Made by a program: the position numbers and the translations under genes. DNA of 64,000 bases, from NCBI GenBank assembly GCA_019096155.1, contig JAHCVI010000006.1, positions 868,001 through 932,000 of the forward strand, given 5' to 3'. This DNA comes from Staphylotrichum longicolle (Eukaryota; Ascomycota; Sordariomycetes; Sordariales; Chaetomiaceae). Shown one piece after another: positions 1 through 10,743 of this stretch (positions are counted from its first letter, which is position 1; each line of letters begins with the position of its first letter). Below the pieces are notes generated by a model that had not been told where the DNA came from, ran no database searches, and saw nothing but the letters and a program-made list of their open reading frames with translations.

Positions 1-320
1 CGGGCTCCTACGACGGCAGCACGGGCACGGGGCAGCAGATGAGCGCGCTGGCGGCGCTGGTGAGCCTGCTGGTCACGCACGAGGGGGTCGCGCCGCCGCT
101 GACGGAGGCGACTGGCGGCACGAGTGCGGGGGATCCGGGGGCCGGTAATCATGTGTTTAAGCCGGGCGAGCTGGCGCCTATTGCGAAGGGCGACCGGGTC
201 GGGGCGGGGGCCTTGACGGCGTTTCTGTTGGCGAGCATGCTGGCTGGGATGTGGTGGTTGATGCGGGACGAGACGAAGCCTCTGAAGAGGCCTGCCGTGA
301 TGAAGAGGCGGGGTGGATGA
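1..320 (+). CDS. 3' end of a membrane-anchored protein (5' end outside window)
   Basis: An open frame enters from the left edge and stops at 318-320, giving about 106 residues. The visible part is Gly/Thr/Ser-rich (GSYDGSTGTGQQ, then TGGTSAGDPGAG). It is followed by a hydrophobic segment (LTAFLLASMLAGMWWL) and a short basic tail, so the protein looks like a type I membrane protein with a very short cytosolic end. The extracellular part weakly recalls the C-terminus of fungal histidine-phosphatase-type secreted enzymes, but no catalytic motif lies inside the window, so function is not assigned. An internal ATG at 39 is probably just a methionine of the longer protein. Confidence 0.5.
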   Translation, partial: GSYDGSTGTGQQMSALAALVSLLVTHEGVAPPLTEATGGTSAGDPGAGNHVFKPGELAPIAKGDRVGAGALTAFLLASMLAGMWWLMRDETKPLKRPAVMKRRGG

Positions 321-1181
321 TCGTCAGGGGGAAACATGGTGCGGGTGCATGTCAAACACATGCTTTTATTCGTTACTCCTACGACTATGATGGCGCTTCT
401 ATAAAATAAGTAGCTCCTTTTTATCGAGCATGATAGCCGGGGCTCTTCTGCGCGGCGACTCAGGCGTTGTCTCGAGCATAGGTCCACTCGCGAAACGCTT
501 TTCGCTCTTTGGTGGTCGGTAACGCGCGCCGGATGGTGTTGATGCTCGTGTGGCGTCCTGATGGCCGTCTCGCATTTCCTTGCACACGGCCTCAAACTTC
601 TGCGCGATCTTCTCGTCGACTCCTCCATGGTGTTTTTGTGAAGCAAGCGCAAAGGTCGGGCTGTGTATTGATGAAAGTAGGAAGTCAGTTCTACTGTGCT
701 GACCGTAATAGTACCTGTAGAGAAGAAATGAGAAAGACTGACTCAGCTCTGGTTTGGATGGCAAGAAAAATAAAACGTTCATACCCGCGAGTGAGCGGGA
801 GCTGGAAATACATGGTCATGAGGGCAGACAATCCCAGGTTCTGCCATAATCTGTCCGAGAGAAGCGAATGCAGGGCGGCACACTGCACATTTTACCTCGA
901 AAGCAGATCGTTGTAAAGTGGTAGTGGTGGTTTAGCAACAGTTACCTGCCTTGTAGTAGCAAAGTTCTTCTCTTTATGATTTCTATGTTTTCTTTCATCA
1001 ATTCCTCTTTTTCGTTTTTCATTCTCTCTACATCTCTAAGTTCGTTTCTTTTTTTTTCTTTTCCTTTATATTGTTTTCTTTTATCTTTCATGTTTAGTTT
1101 CCTTTTCTTTTATTGTTAACTTTCCTTTTTCTTTCCTTTTTCTTTCCTGTCTTTTGCTCCTTTTCTTTTCTTCCTTTTCTT

Positions 1182-1223
<42 letters not shown>

Positions 1224-1717
1224 CTTTTCTTTCCTTTTGTTCTTTCCTTTCTTTGCTCTTTCTTTCTCTTCTTTTTACTCTTTTCTTCTCCTTCCTTTCT
1301 TTCCTTTCCTGTTTTAGTGTTATTTACTTGATTTATTCTTTCTCCCCCTCTCTCCTTCAATGAATGGACAAGCGGAAAGCATCCATCTGATGAGGTGCAG
1401 TCAACCAATGCCACCTCCAAACACCTTTTCCGGGGCTTTTTCAAGTGTAGGCCGGCTAAGCAGTCCGGGTGCATCTTCCGGGTCAACGGCCGAGCGGGCA
1501 ACTGCCGGCACCATGCGGGGTTCCGGGGTTGGGGTCGGAGGACCATTCCCGTCCCGGACAACGTCCACCGATGCACTTGGAGGAGACCGACGGATGTTGA
1601 TAACCTGTCCGGATATTTCCAATTCTTACTGAGCAACAGATGGTTCTTTGCCCCACGAATCGAAGTCCAAGAAAACCCACGTCGGAGTCGCGCAACACGG
1701 ATAACCACCAAGCCATC
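321..1717. other. intergenic; polypyrimidine-rich
   Basis: No credible gene was seen. The stretch holds the 3' side of the left-edge gene, then a long C/T-rich block around 990-1345, then the promoter of the dehydrogenase starting at 1718. Short open frames here are low-complexity Phe/Ser or Lys/Arg products of the pyrimidine tract. Confidence 0.6.
990..1345. repeat. long polypyrimidine tract with T40 run
   Basis: About 350 bases are almost purely C and T on the + strand, with an uninterrupted T run from 1184 to 1223 (40 bases). The rest is irregular TTTC/CTTT repeats. Its translation gives poly-Phe (+) or poly-Lys (-) frames that should not be annotated as genes. Confidence 0.9.
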
Positions 1718-2691
1718 ATGACAAGTTGCAAGTCTATCATTGTGACTGGCGGGGCCAGCGGCATCGGCCTCGCCATAACGCGGCACTTTGCCTCGCAGGG
1801 ACACCATGTCGCGATACTCGACATGAACGGAGACACCGGGCCGCGCGTTGCGGCTTCGGTGGCGGGCGAGTTTGTCCAGGCATGCGTGTCGTTCTATCAA
1901 TGCGATGTCTCGTCTTGGGACGAGCAGGCAGCCGTGTTCAAGAAAGTCTTCCACAAGCAGGGCGACAGAATTGACATTGTCGTGGCAAACGCGGGGGTGT
2001 CGGAACAGGGAGTGACGACGCTGGTGGGACACGGCGACGATGCAGAGGGGCCAACGAGGCCGAGGGTCAAGACGGTGGAGGTCAACCTGCTGGGAGCGAT
2101 TTATTGTGAGTTCGGTCCTGGCTCTTGCTAATGCTCCCGGATGTTGGAAAAGCTGCTGACTTTCTGGTTTCCGGAACTGTCAGCGGTAAATTTGGCAGTG
2201 CATTACATGAAAAAGAACCATAGGAGAGATGGAGAATCGTCGAGAGGCTCCATCATCTGCACAGCGTCCAACGCGGGCCTTTATCCTCTCCCGATTGCCC
2301 CTCTTTACGCAGCATCCAAGTTCGGCGTGGTTGGATTGGTGCGGTCGACGGCCAAGGTGATTGAGAAAGCAGACATTCAAATCAACGCACTGGCTCCTGC
2401 CGTGTTGGGTATGTGAATCTCATGAGCTGCACATTCGAGGAAGGAGAAGATCAGTAACTGACCAGCACAGACACCAATATCGCTCCCGACAAGGATCTTT
2501 TCAAGCACATGACCATCACCCCCATGGAGACGCTGATTCGGGGCGTGGACCGGTTTCTCGCAGATCCGTCAATCTCGGGAGCTGTGGCGGAGATTCATGG
2601 AGACAAGGTGACCATCAGGCCACCGCACGAGTATGTGGATGAGGAGAGCAGGAAGAATATTGAGACATTCTGGAATCTCGGCTATGCATGA
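1718..2691 (+). CDS. short-chain dehydrogenase/reductase (SDR), classical type
   Basis: A predicted NAD(P)-dependent oxidoreductase of 277 residues. I read three exons: 1718-2105, 2184-2408 and 2471-2691. Both introns have GT..AG ends and a CTGAC branch site. The N-terminus carries the Rossmann motif TGGASGIG (TGxxxGxG), then NAG (VVANAGVS), a Ser in ICTASNAG and the catalytic YAASK (YxxxK) in exon 2. Overall it resembles fungal 15-hydroxyprostaglandin-dehydrogenase-like SDRs, but the substrate cannot be inferred. The start at 1718 places the glycine motif close to the N-terminus, as usual; an upstream in-frame ATG at 1640 would add 26 atypical residues. It lies between a pyrimidine tract and an APH-family gene and has no evident pathway partner. 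Confidence 0.85.
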
Positions 2692-3023
2692 AAGAACTCG
2701 TTTTTGAAATGAGCGGGAGGAACAGCTGTGGCGAGCTCATTTTTTTTTGTCTCTCGGGTTTCAACAAACAGAGGGTTGGTTCCAGGTTGGGTTTGGTTGG
2801 TTCAGTGGCCAACCCAGGACCCACAGCCACAGGAAGCACCAGGCCCGCATACAGTGCAGACCGACGGGAGCTGAATATAACGTTAAATGCAAGCGCTTGC
2901 TCGTTGCCTGGCGAACCATCACGCGACCAGAACCATCTCGACAATTTTCGGCCCGGGCCTCTCAGCATTCAAGTCGCAGCAACATCGCCTCATAGCTTCA
3001 ATTTGAGAGAGCAACGGCACACC
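2692..3023. other. intergenic, promoter of the APH-family gene
   Basis: 332 bases between the SDR stop and the next start. The frame of the next gene stays open upstream, but the sequence there shows no conserved character and is probably 5' UTR. No specific element was recognised. Confidence 0.5.
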
Positions 3024-4304
3024 ATGTCTTCGTACTCCAGCGGCGATGAAGCCTACGATTCCGGTGAGCCGCCTGAGCTTGAGCTCGACCTTGGCAAGCT
3101 GATGGGCTGTGCCAGCACTGTCCTCAAGACCAAATGCACCGCTGCCAAGAAGTTGACTCGAGGAGCCAGCCACGAAGTCTTCACGCTTCAGTTCCAGGAG
3201 GCTGTGACAGCCCCCAAATCCCTCGCACAGGCAGGCTTCTGCTGCATCGCACGGTTCACTCGCGGTGTCGACGACGCAACAAAGTCGCTCAGCGAGATCG
3301 CCACGGCCAGATACCTCAAGCGCTTTACAGAGATTCCAGTGCCTGAAATCTACTATCACGATCTGGATCCGGGCAACGCCGTGGGCGCGCCTTTCGTGTT
3401 GATGGAGATGATTCCCGGCCGTCATCTTCACAAACTCTGGGACAAACTATCCTTGGAAGACAAGAAATCGTCTCTCTCACAGATCGCTTCGGTTGTTGCG
3501 CAGCTAGCTTCACTCCAGTTTGACAAAATCGGATCCTTGGACGAACATGGGGTTGGGCCTCTCATTAGTCCCTGTTTTGACCATCCAAAGGGCCCGTTCC
3601 AGTCAGTCGGCGACTACCTGTTGTCTTTCATCTCCACGGAGTCGGTCGAGTCACTCGAGCTCAAGGAGCTTCTCCATCAGACTCGAGAAGAAGTTGAGCA
3701 GTTCCTCGGCCTCACTGGCCACGCCGCATACCTCCAACCACCGTTTTGCTTGATTCACGCCGACTTCGATGGACAGAATATGCTCTTTCTTGAGTCACCA
3801 GATGGCTCTGGTCTCAGACTCGCCGGGCTGATTGACTTTGAGTACGCCTACACAGGACCGCTGCACTTTCTCTACGAGTATCCCATTTTCATACAGGATG
3901 TGTCTTGGAGCAAGGAATTGTACGCGGAGAATGCCGTCCTACGTTCGTATTTCGTCCACGCAATCTACGAAGCGCTCCCGACTGACGATGCGCGGTCAAC
4001 CTTCATCGCATCAATGAACGGAAAGAGCTTCGCCATAAGCGGTTTCAGGGAGTCATTCATGTCAGTCAAGTGTTCAGAAAAGACACTCATCAATTCGGCG
4101 ACTTTCTACGTACAAGAGCTTCAAGATGGTACAGGACTCGCATATTCCGGTCGACTCGATTACACTCCTGAACGATACAATGAAAAAGGGGAGCCCCTGT
4201 CCTCCGACACGACTCCCCAAAGTGTGGGTGATCACGAAACCCAGTTGGGAGACCCGCGTTCCCAGGAACAGGTTAGCATGGATGGACATAATAATCGGAA
4301 ATGA
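3024..4304 (+). CDS. aminoglycoside-phosphotransferase (APH)-fold kinase-like protein
   Basis: Intronless, 426 residues from the ATG at 3024. APH-fold proteins phosphorylate small molecules or act as orphan kinases; fungi have many uncharacterised copies. Visible motifs are a mid-domain hinge (FVLMEMIPGRHLHKLW), the catalytic loop IHADFDGQN (HxDxxxxN) and the metal-binding Asp in LIDFEYAYTGPL. The key residues look intact, so activity is plausible. The C-terminal 40-50 residues are polar and variable. The open frame extends 112 codons upstream to 2688, but that part looks non-coding, so the ATG followed by SSYSSGDEAYDSG was chosen. No neighbour suggests a substrate. Confidence 0.8.
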   Translation: MSSYSSGDEAYDSGEPPELELDLGKLMGCASTVLKTKCTAAKKLTRGASHEVFTLQFQEAVTAPKSLAQAGFCCIARFTRGVDDATKSLSEIATARYLKRFTEIPVPEIYYHDLDPGNAVGAPFVLMEMIPGRHLHKLWDKLSLEDKKSSLSQIASVVAQLASLQFDKIGSLDEHGVGPLISPCFDHPKGPFQSVGDYLLSFISTESVESLELKELLHQTREEVEQFLGLTGHAAYLQPPFCLIHADFDGQNMLFLESPDGSGLRLAGLIDFEYAYTGPLHFLYEYPIFIQDVSWSKELYAENAVLRSYFVHAIYEALPTDDARSTFIASMNGKSFAISGFRESFMSVKCSEKTLINSATFYVQELQDGTGLAYSGRLDYTPERYNEKGEPLSSDTTPQSVGDHETQLGDPRSQEQVSMDGHNNRK

Positions 4305-5530
4305 TGGAGGCTAGGCCGTCAATGTTAAAGGTTATCTCTCTCTGTTACTCTGTCGCCTCCCAAGGAGAAAAAAAGAGTATGAAGGATTGGGAGAAGGGGG
4401 GGGGGGGGGCCGCGTTATACTCGTTACATCCATCTCCCTCTTCTGTTCTTTTTTTTTCTTTTCTTTCTTTTTTCTTTTTCTTTTATTCTTTCTTCTTCTT
4501 TTCCTTTTTCTTTTTCTTTTCTTCTTTCTGTTTCTTCTCTTTCTTTTTCTTTTTCTTTTCCTTTTTCTTTTCTTTTCTTTTTTTGTTTTCTTTTTCAATT
4601 TTTTCTTGTTCTTTTGTCTTTCTTCTCTAACTTTCCTCCAGAGTGGGATCAAAATTCATTAGAAAGGGAATGGAGACGCCGCAAATTCCGCCATAAGTGT
4701 GATTTTTTGGTGTAGGTTTTTTTCCTTTTATAATCCAAATCTCTTATCTTTTCGGCCAGACGGTGCTTGTACAGATGTGGTGTCGAGCAGAGCTCCCGGT
4801 TCACATTTCCCTGCCTCCTGGTTGGCATAACCAAGATGGCGGCACCAGAGAACAACCGAACGGTTGCAGAATTTAATTCTGAACGGAAGGTGAAGGCTGG
4901 TGCAATCAGTTCAGCGTGTTCTGGCTGCTTCCAAGTTCCAGAAACCAGAGTGTAGAGACTGTGGCTAAGACTCGGGAGAAAAGAGAGGGACTCCTCAGAT
5001 ACCATACCAAGGTGCGCGATGAGAACAGATTGTAACCAGATTCCCCCCTTTCAAGAGGTCCAAAAAGACTTTGGCAATGGTCTGGGTCAGTCCGTTTCTT
5101 TGGTGCTCTTTGTCCACATCACGGCCTGGCAATGCCGTTCTAATTTTAGAGGTGATCCTTTTGTTTCAAGTCACAGAACTCGTACAATCGCATTTTGCGG
5201 CGAGTCCATTCATCCATTGTTGTTTGAGTTAGCGATTTAAAAACGTGCGGCTGCCCTCGTTCTGCCCTCTGGGCCCCCGAGTCTCCTGGCATGTCGAATT
5301 TCTCGACAACCACCAAAAAGACCAACGCCACACTCAACTGCAGCTTGTCCGAATATGAACACAAGCCAAATCGCCTAGGTATGTCGTAGACCCCAAGCGT
5401 GAGCCAACTAAACCATACAACGTTCACAGCGAGACGAAACCAAACCACACCGCGCAACCGACATCAGACATCAGACATCAGACATCACGTTGACCCACAG
5501 CCACAGCCTCAAGTTCAAGGGGCAGACAGG
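4305..5530. other. intergenic with G14 and polypyrimidine tract
   Basis: No gene recognised. It contains a G14 run (4396-4409), a C/T tract (about 4440-4635), and further DNA up to the proline-rich gene. Open frames here are low complexity or lack family resemblance. Confidence 0.55.
4440..4635. repeat. polypyrimidine tract, preceded by G14 run
   Basis: About 195 bases are nearly all T and C on the + strand, made of irregular CTTTTT-like units. A 14-base G run sits just upstream at 4396-4409. It is similar in style to the tract at 990-1345. Confidence 0.85.
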
Positions 5531-6978
5531 ATGCCGCCCTTCCCCCTGCACAACGCGCCATTCATCTGGCAGCGCCCCGTGTGCGGGTGCCACTTCTACT
5601 ACCAATACTACCTCTGCGGCTGCCCCGACCAGACAGCCAGCGACGGCACACACACACCCTCGTTCCGCCCCTGCGAGCTGCGCCTTGCGCCCCAGTGGCA
5701 GCAGGACATGCATGCTCGGTACGGGTGGGAGCACAAAGCAAACCCGCCCACCTCCACAGAACCCAGCGTGCTGCCGTTTCCCTGCTACCGGCACCTCATG
5801 GAGTCCCGCGTCTTCCTCCCTCCAGAGAAACTCCGGGAGATGAGGACTCGGCTGATGGACCCCAAGTGGAATCCCCTCAGCGCCGCCCGCCTAAACAATA
5901 ACACTCACAGCCTGCAGCGGTTTCAGGAGGACCACATGTCGCAAGAGTACGCCAAACGGCTTCGCGACCAAGACAACGACCCAACCGCCGACGAGCCGCC
6001 CCGCAAGCGCTACAAACCCGAGCCCGCCAACGTCGGACAGGCACGACGCACACTCGCCGCACTGAGCCTCAAACGTAAGCGCCGTCCCGGAGGCGTGGCT
6101 CCCCCCGAAGGTCCTCCAGCAAGCAACCCACAAGCTCGCAACAGACGATCACCCAACCCCAAGAACGTGCGCTTCCTCATCCCGCCTCCATCACCCCCCA
6201 TACCCACCGTCGAGCTTCCTCCACCGCCACCACCTAACCAAGAACGCCTTCCACCAACACGACCCGATCAAGGACCCGCCAACTGCGGACGCTCCAACTG
6301 CCAACACTCCAGCTGCGGCCTGCCAACCCCACCCCCTTCCCCACCAAGCCCCCAACCCGCACACGCAAGCGGCCCTCCCCCCCCTCCTCCTCCTCCTCCT
6401 CCTCCTCCTCCTCCCCCCCACTAAAATCCATCCTCAAGCGCTCCGCGCCCTCCAAACCCCCTCTCAAGAACACTTCCGCTCGCTCGCCTGGCTCCTCGAG
6501 AGCAAGCCACCGACCTGTGGGCGCTGGACGGGTACCGCCACCGCCACCCCGCTCCCCGTCCCCCTCGAGAAGAGAACGGGGTGCGGTTCCCCGTGTATGA
6601 CGGGGACACACGGGGGTATCACGGGGGCGCGTACAAGATGGATTTGGAGATGCTGCGGATGGCGAGGGTGGCGAACTGGGCGGGGATGGATCCCACGGGG
6701 GTGAGTGGGCGGGAGGGTGGGAGTGGTTTCGGGAGGGGAGATGGGGGGAGGGGGTGTGGTGGGCGTTGGGTGTGCGGGTTGGTATGGAGTAGGAGGTACC
6801 TTAAGGTAAGTTAAGTAGGGCAGAGGAGGTGTGTGGAATGGGAGAGAGAGATAGGTAAAGATGGGTGGTGTTGCTGCTGGTGTTTGCTGACGGTTTCTAG
6901 GGTGACATTATGTGGGAGGTTTGTCTGTGTTGTTGGCATTGCTTGTTTGAACTATGGTGCTTTGGAATGAGATGGTGA
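5531..6978 (+). CDS. proline-rich hypothetical protein, frame interrupted
   Basis: Function unknown. From the ATG at 5531 the protein has two CxC pairs (CGC and CGC around FYYQYYL), a central region, basic patches resembling nuclear signals (PPRKRYK and LKRKRRP), then proline-rich sequence ending in a poly-Pro run and a TAA at 6422-6424. Coding character does not stop there. A Lys/Pro-rich stretch beginning LKSILKR follows in another frame. After it the original frame resumes with WALDGY and later YDGDTRGYHGGAYKMDLEM up to 6700. A well-formed intron (6701-6900, GTGAGT .. TGCTGAC .. CTAG) joins this to a short final exon ending at 6978. Either two small indels lie in the Pro/Lys-rich part, or the gene is decaying. 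Confidence 0.5.
6376..6420 (+). repeat. CCT/CCC microsatellite encoding poly-proline
   Basis: A run of CCT and CCC triplets encodes about 15 consecutive prolines at the apparent C-terminus of the proline-rich protein. It is the most likely site of a length error or slippage behind the frame change there. Confidence 0.85.
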
Positions 6979-7695
6979 GAGTACAGCAATTCTGGTTTGT
7001 GTGCCAGGGTGACTGGTTAGCAAACGGCAGAGGAGGGAAAATGAGCTGACGCAGAAGCCTTGGTTCATCTCTATTAGATGAACGCCGAGATAGTTGCTGG
7101 CTTGGCTCTTCCGCTCTTGAAACTGAGACCGTTCAAGAAATGCTTGATAAATACAACACAATATAAAACAATTTCCTGAATCAGTAAATTTTTGTGGGAG
7201 TTTCGCCCACGTCGACTTGAACAGTTGGAGTATGCTGCGACTTATTCCATTTTCGGCGAAGGGTTCTTGAAGTTTCTGTTCCCTCTGCCCTGGCGATATG
7301 CCACTGTATCAACGCTTGCTCTAGCAGATTAAACCTGCCTCAATCGGGCTTCTTTTGTTTTGAACTGTCCTCTGAATAAACTGGTTTGAGAAGTTGATAT
7401 CTTCCTGTAATGAAACAGGTCGATGGTCGAGTTCTGGGTGGAGGGCAGTGCCTTCCAGATGACAACACTACCTAAATACTGTTTTCAGCTCGTGCCAGAT
7501 GCTCCTTCCTCGACGCGTAAACCGGAATGTTTCCATTAATATTATTCACACTGTAGTGTGGTATTAGCCATTTTCGTCTTCCTCCATGTATCGCATATCC
7601 GCCATGCAACACGCAGTCGACTTACCGAAAAGTTTCCACTTTCCATCCACCTCACCTCGAATATTTCTCGACTCTACAACCCAACGCCTGTCACA
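6979..7695. other. intergenic, no gene seen
   Basis: About 720 bases, AT-richer than the neighbours, between the proline-rich gene and the first F-box-type gene. It contains the promoter of the latter. No RNA gene or repeat was recognised. Confidence 0.5.
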
Positions 7696-8986
7696 ATGGA
7701 CGAAAGCGAGGCATGGTACTGCTTTATTTGCGGCGGCCCATTCCGCGATGCCGACGTTGAGGTTGCTGTCGATGAGAATGCAGCCAATCCACTGCTGTAC
7801 GACAACAATGTCATCAGCAAGGAAGAGACTCGATGGACGCAGGCCCTTTGCATTCTCGGGCGCGATGAGGAGACACCCGGGATGGACCAGTATGGACCCC
7901 TCTTTTTGATGGCCAGAAAACCCCGTGACTAATCCCATCCTCCCTCATAGATGCTTTTTCGCGCTCGGAGCTGCTGCTGAACCTGCGGTTATCAGAGTCT
8001 TTCCCGACGCTTTTCGAGATTGGGACGAGAACGGCGATAAGCCCTTGCTTGGGGAATCAGTCGAGATTGAGAAGATGTTGGATGACGACTGGTTTCCGCT
8101 TCATTGTTCCTGCGTTGAGATTCTCGACTTGTGCATAACCAGAGGTAAACATTTCTCCTCCTCCGGTTACGGCTTCGACAAGGATGCGTTGCATCTCGCA
8201 TTTACCGCTTTCCAGACACCTGGTGGCCCAGGTCCAAACCTGTTCTTGCTGTACGACTTGTGGGGCATCTGCTCGCCTGGTCTCTGGATCTTGTCGTGGT
8301 TTCGAGTATCTGGTGGCCGACCCGGTACCTGCCCGGTTTGACGACGATTCCAACCTCGAGTCGAACCCCATCGCCTCTCATCTACGAACCCTCATCACAA
8401 ACAGGGATACCATTACCACGACACTACATTACATCTCCAAGAGACTGTTATGGCACTCTTTTCAAAAGTCAAAGCCGACCCATTTCTCAATGTTCCGCTT
8501 GAGATTCTGTTCCAGATTACGGATCTCCTCGACAACTCCAGCCTTTTCAGGCTCTGCTCTGCTTCCTGGATTGTCCATTCTGTTACACGGACAAACTCTC
8601 GGTTCTGGTGTCACCGGATACGGTCGAGCATGCCATGGCTCACGGAGATTGGGCCTTTGTTGAAGGACACTGAACTGATGAGCGGAGTGGACGCCAAGGG
8701 GTTGTTGTGCGGATTGAACGAAGAGACAAAATGTTGGGAGGGCATGAAGGGGCCGTTGATGCACTTGTCAAACAGAAGACGGATTTGGGCCGTGTGCGAA
8801 GGTATCCGAGAGATTTATGACGAGGCGGTGGAGCTGAGGAGGAAGCTCGCGTTGGAGTGGTCGAAGAGAACAAAGAGCGATGGGTATTACGTGACCTCGA
8901 ACGGAGAGGGTCCAGCGGCGGACTCGGAGCCTTCCGTGACTGGAAATTTTGGTGCCGAGACGGGGAAAGAAGCGGCGTCTCCCTGA
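7696..8986 (+). pseudogene. F-box-type protein with N-terminal CxxCGGPF motif, frame-shifted (copy 1)
   Basis: It belongs to a fungal family with an N-terminal zinc-knuckle-like YCFICGGPF and a later F-box (VPLEILFQITDLL..SLFRLCSASW). F-box proteins recruit substrates to SCF ubiquitin ligases; the target is unknown. The ATG is at 7696. Intron 1 is 7890-7950 (GTATGG..CATAG), and removing it joins the frame cleanly. After that, conserved segments appear in three successive frames: up to about 8265 (LLYDLWG), then EYLVADPVPARFDDD to about 8400, then a short PRHYITSPRD stretch, then the F-box part from about 8440 to the stop at 8986. No GT..AG pairs explain these changes. It is either a decayed gene or one containing several indel errors. 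The tandem copy at 9740 is also damaged. Confidence 0.55.
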
Positions 8987-9739
8987 AGCACATATTCGTT
9001 GGGCGAGAAGTCGGTCTTGAGCTTTTAGTCATGTACTTGGAGCAATATGGCCATCGAGCCACACTCCATCTGTGTTCTGTAGAGTAAGGTACTCCTTCGA
9101 TCATCAGTCAGCCAATCTACAAGGGGTAGCCGCGTCACTAATGCCTAATGCTGACTATAATTAGTATTTGAAGCGAATGGGCCTTTGTTAATGGGCATTC
9201 TGTAATGGGCGGTGCCGGTGATACGAATCAGGTAGAACGACAACGTGCTGTTGGCCTCGATAGTTCCCCTACTCTTGACCACTCACCTACTTTCCGTTGA
9301 ATGACTCTGCCTGGAATAATGGCATTTTTTAGGGTAGCTTGCTGTTTGCGAGAGATCATTCTGCACAGCCTCGGCCATTGAAATTCGAACAGTTTGCGAG
9401 TGATGTCCGCTGTCGCTGCCTTGATGACCACGCCTTTCCAAGAGGTCCCTGTTTGTTTTCCACCACCCACATCCATTATCAGTAAGTGTTTCTAGTGAAA
9501 TGAACTTGGCCTGAAGGTTTCTCTCCTTATCCTAAAAACACCCACGCAAACAATCGGCACTGTCACTGCGCATTGGCACTGTGGTGACACTGGGGACAAT
9601 CTTTCTTTCTCTTAAGAAGGAGCGTTTCCCACTTACCCATGGTCTGGGTTTGCAAACCCTTACCAACTATAAAACCTCTCACGACTCTCACCACCGCAAC
9701 GTCGAACACCGCACACTCCAGGGGACCACAGTTGGCACA
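8987..9739. other. intergenic between the two F-box-type copies
   Basis: No gene recognised. It presumably holds the 3' UTR of copy 1 and the promoter of copy 2. Confidence 0.5.
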
Positions 9740-10743
9740 ATGGACTCGGACGATGAACATCTGAGTGATTGGCTCTGCACCTTGTGCGGCGGGCCGTTCC
9801 GTCGTCTCCCCGCTCATGAAGAGACAAGATGAACCAATATTACGAAGACTATTACAAAGGAGCCTTCCCGTTTCACCTTCCATGTCTCGAACTTTTCTCG
9901 TTCTACCTGACTGGCCGTCAAGAACTGGACTTTTAGAATCTTGATTTCGACAAAGAAGCCTTGAATCTCGCTCTCTGGGCCCTCAACAGAGAATCAAGCA
10001 CAGTTTTAGTCATGGCGCTCCGTCCTGCCCCTCTCGGCAGAGGTAGATGGTGGGGTACATTTCGTTGCTATGGCTTCCTCATTTCGTATCCTGGACTTCC
10101 CGAGTCCAACAACGTGGTTCAGCCGAACCCAGTCACTTCCGATCTACAGGCGCTCCTCTGTGACCCGCTCGTCTTCATACCCCCCCGGAAGCTCATCTTG
10201 CCCGATGCCGCCGCCGCCATCTCTTCTCGTGTCAAGGCTGACGCTTTCTGCCAACTTCCGCTCGAGCTTCTGCACAAAATCACCGACCTACTCGAAGACT
10301 CCAGCCTCTTCAGTCTCTGCTCGGCCTCATGGGTGGTCCACGCAGCCACACGTGCCGATGGTCAATTTTGGCGCCGCCGCATCACGCGGATCAGCATGCC
10401 GTGGTTGCCCGAGGCTGTCCCCCTGCTGAACGACAAGGAACTGATGACGAAGATGGATGTCAAAGCCGTCTTGAACGGACTGAATCGGGTGACCAAGAAG
10501 TGGCATATCGGCGAAGGCCCGCGGTGGAACGTCATGAACAGGAGGCGGATCTGGAATGTGTGTGAGGTGGTTGGACAAGAGTATGTCAAGGTGCTGGAGG
10601 AGAGGAAGTGAAGAGCTGATCGGGTGGTGGTGTGCATGTGCTGCCAAAAGATCTTAAACCAGGATTCTTCGAGCGATTCTTCCGAGGAAGGTGAGGAAGA
10701 CGAAGACGACGAAGACGACGACGACGAGATTTTGGTGGACTGA
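9740..10743 (+). pseudogene. F-box-type protein, damaged tandem paralogue (copy 2)
   Basis: The N-terminus (ATG 9740) has the same zinc-knuckle-like motif (CTLCGGPF) as copy 1. It stops at about 9830, where the family-like sequence (MNQYYEDYYKG, then FPFHLPCLELF) continues in another frame. That frame meets an in-frame TAG at 9934-9936 and then continues (NLDFDKEALNLAL) to the F-box region (LPLELLHKITDLLEDSSLF) and a stop at 10609-10611. About 60 codons present in copy 1 between the Cys motif and the FPLH segment are missing. Downstream, 10648-10743 encodes a convincing acidic tail (SSDSSEEGEEDEDDEDDDD) in a frame reachable by a weak intron or a frameshift. A CTGAC branch-like site before TTTTAG leaves open a missed intron around the TAG. 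Confidence 0.5.

Noticed and set aside
1094..2032. Minus-strand 312-codon frame with poly-Lys over the pyrimidine tract
   Set aside because: The Lys-rich part is the translation of the C/T tract and the rest overlaps the SDR gene antisense.
2688..3023. N-terminal extension of the APH-family gene
   Set aside because: In frame but without conserved character and with intergenic-like composition; the ATG at 3024 gives a normal-length protein.
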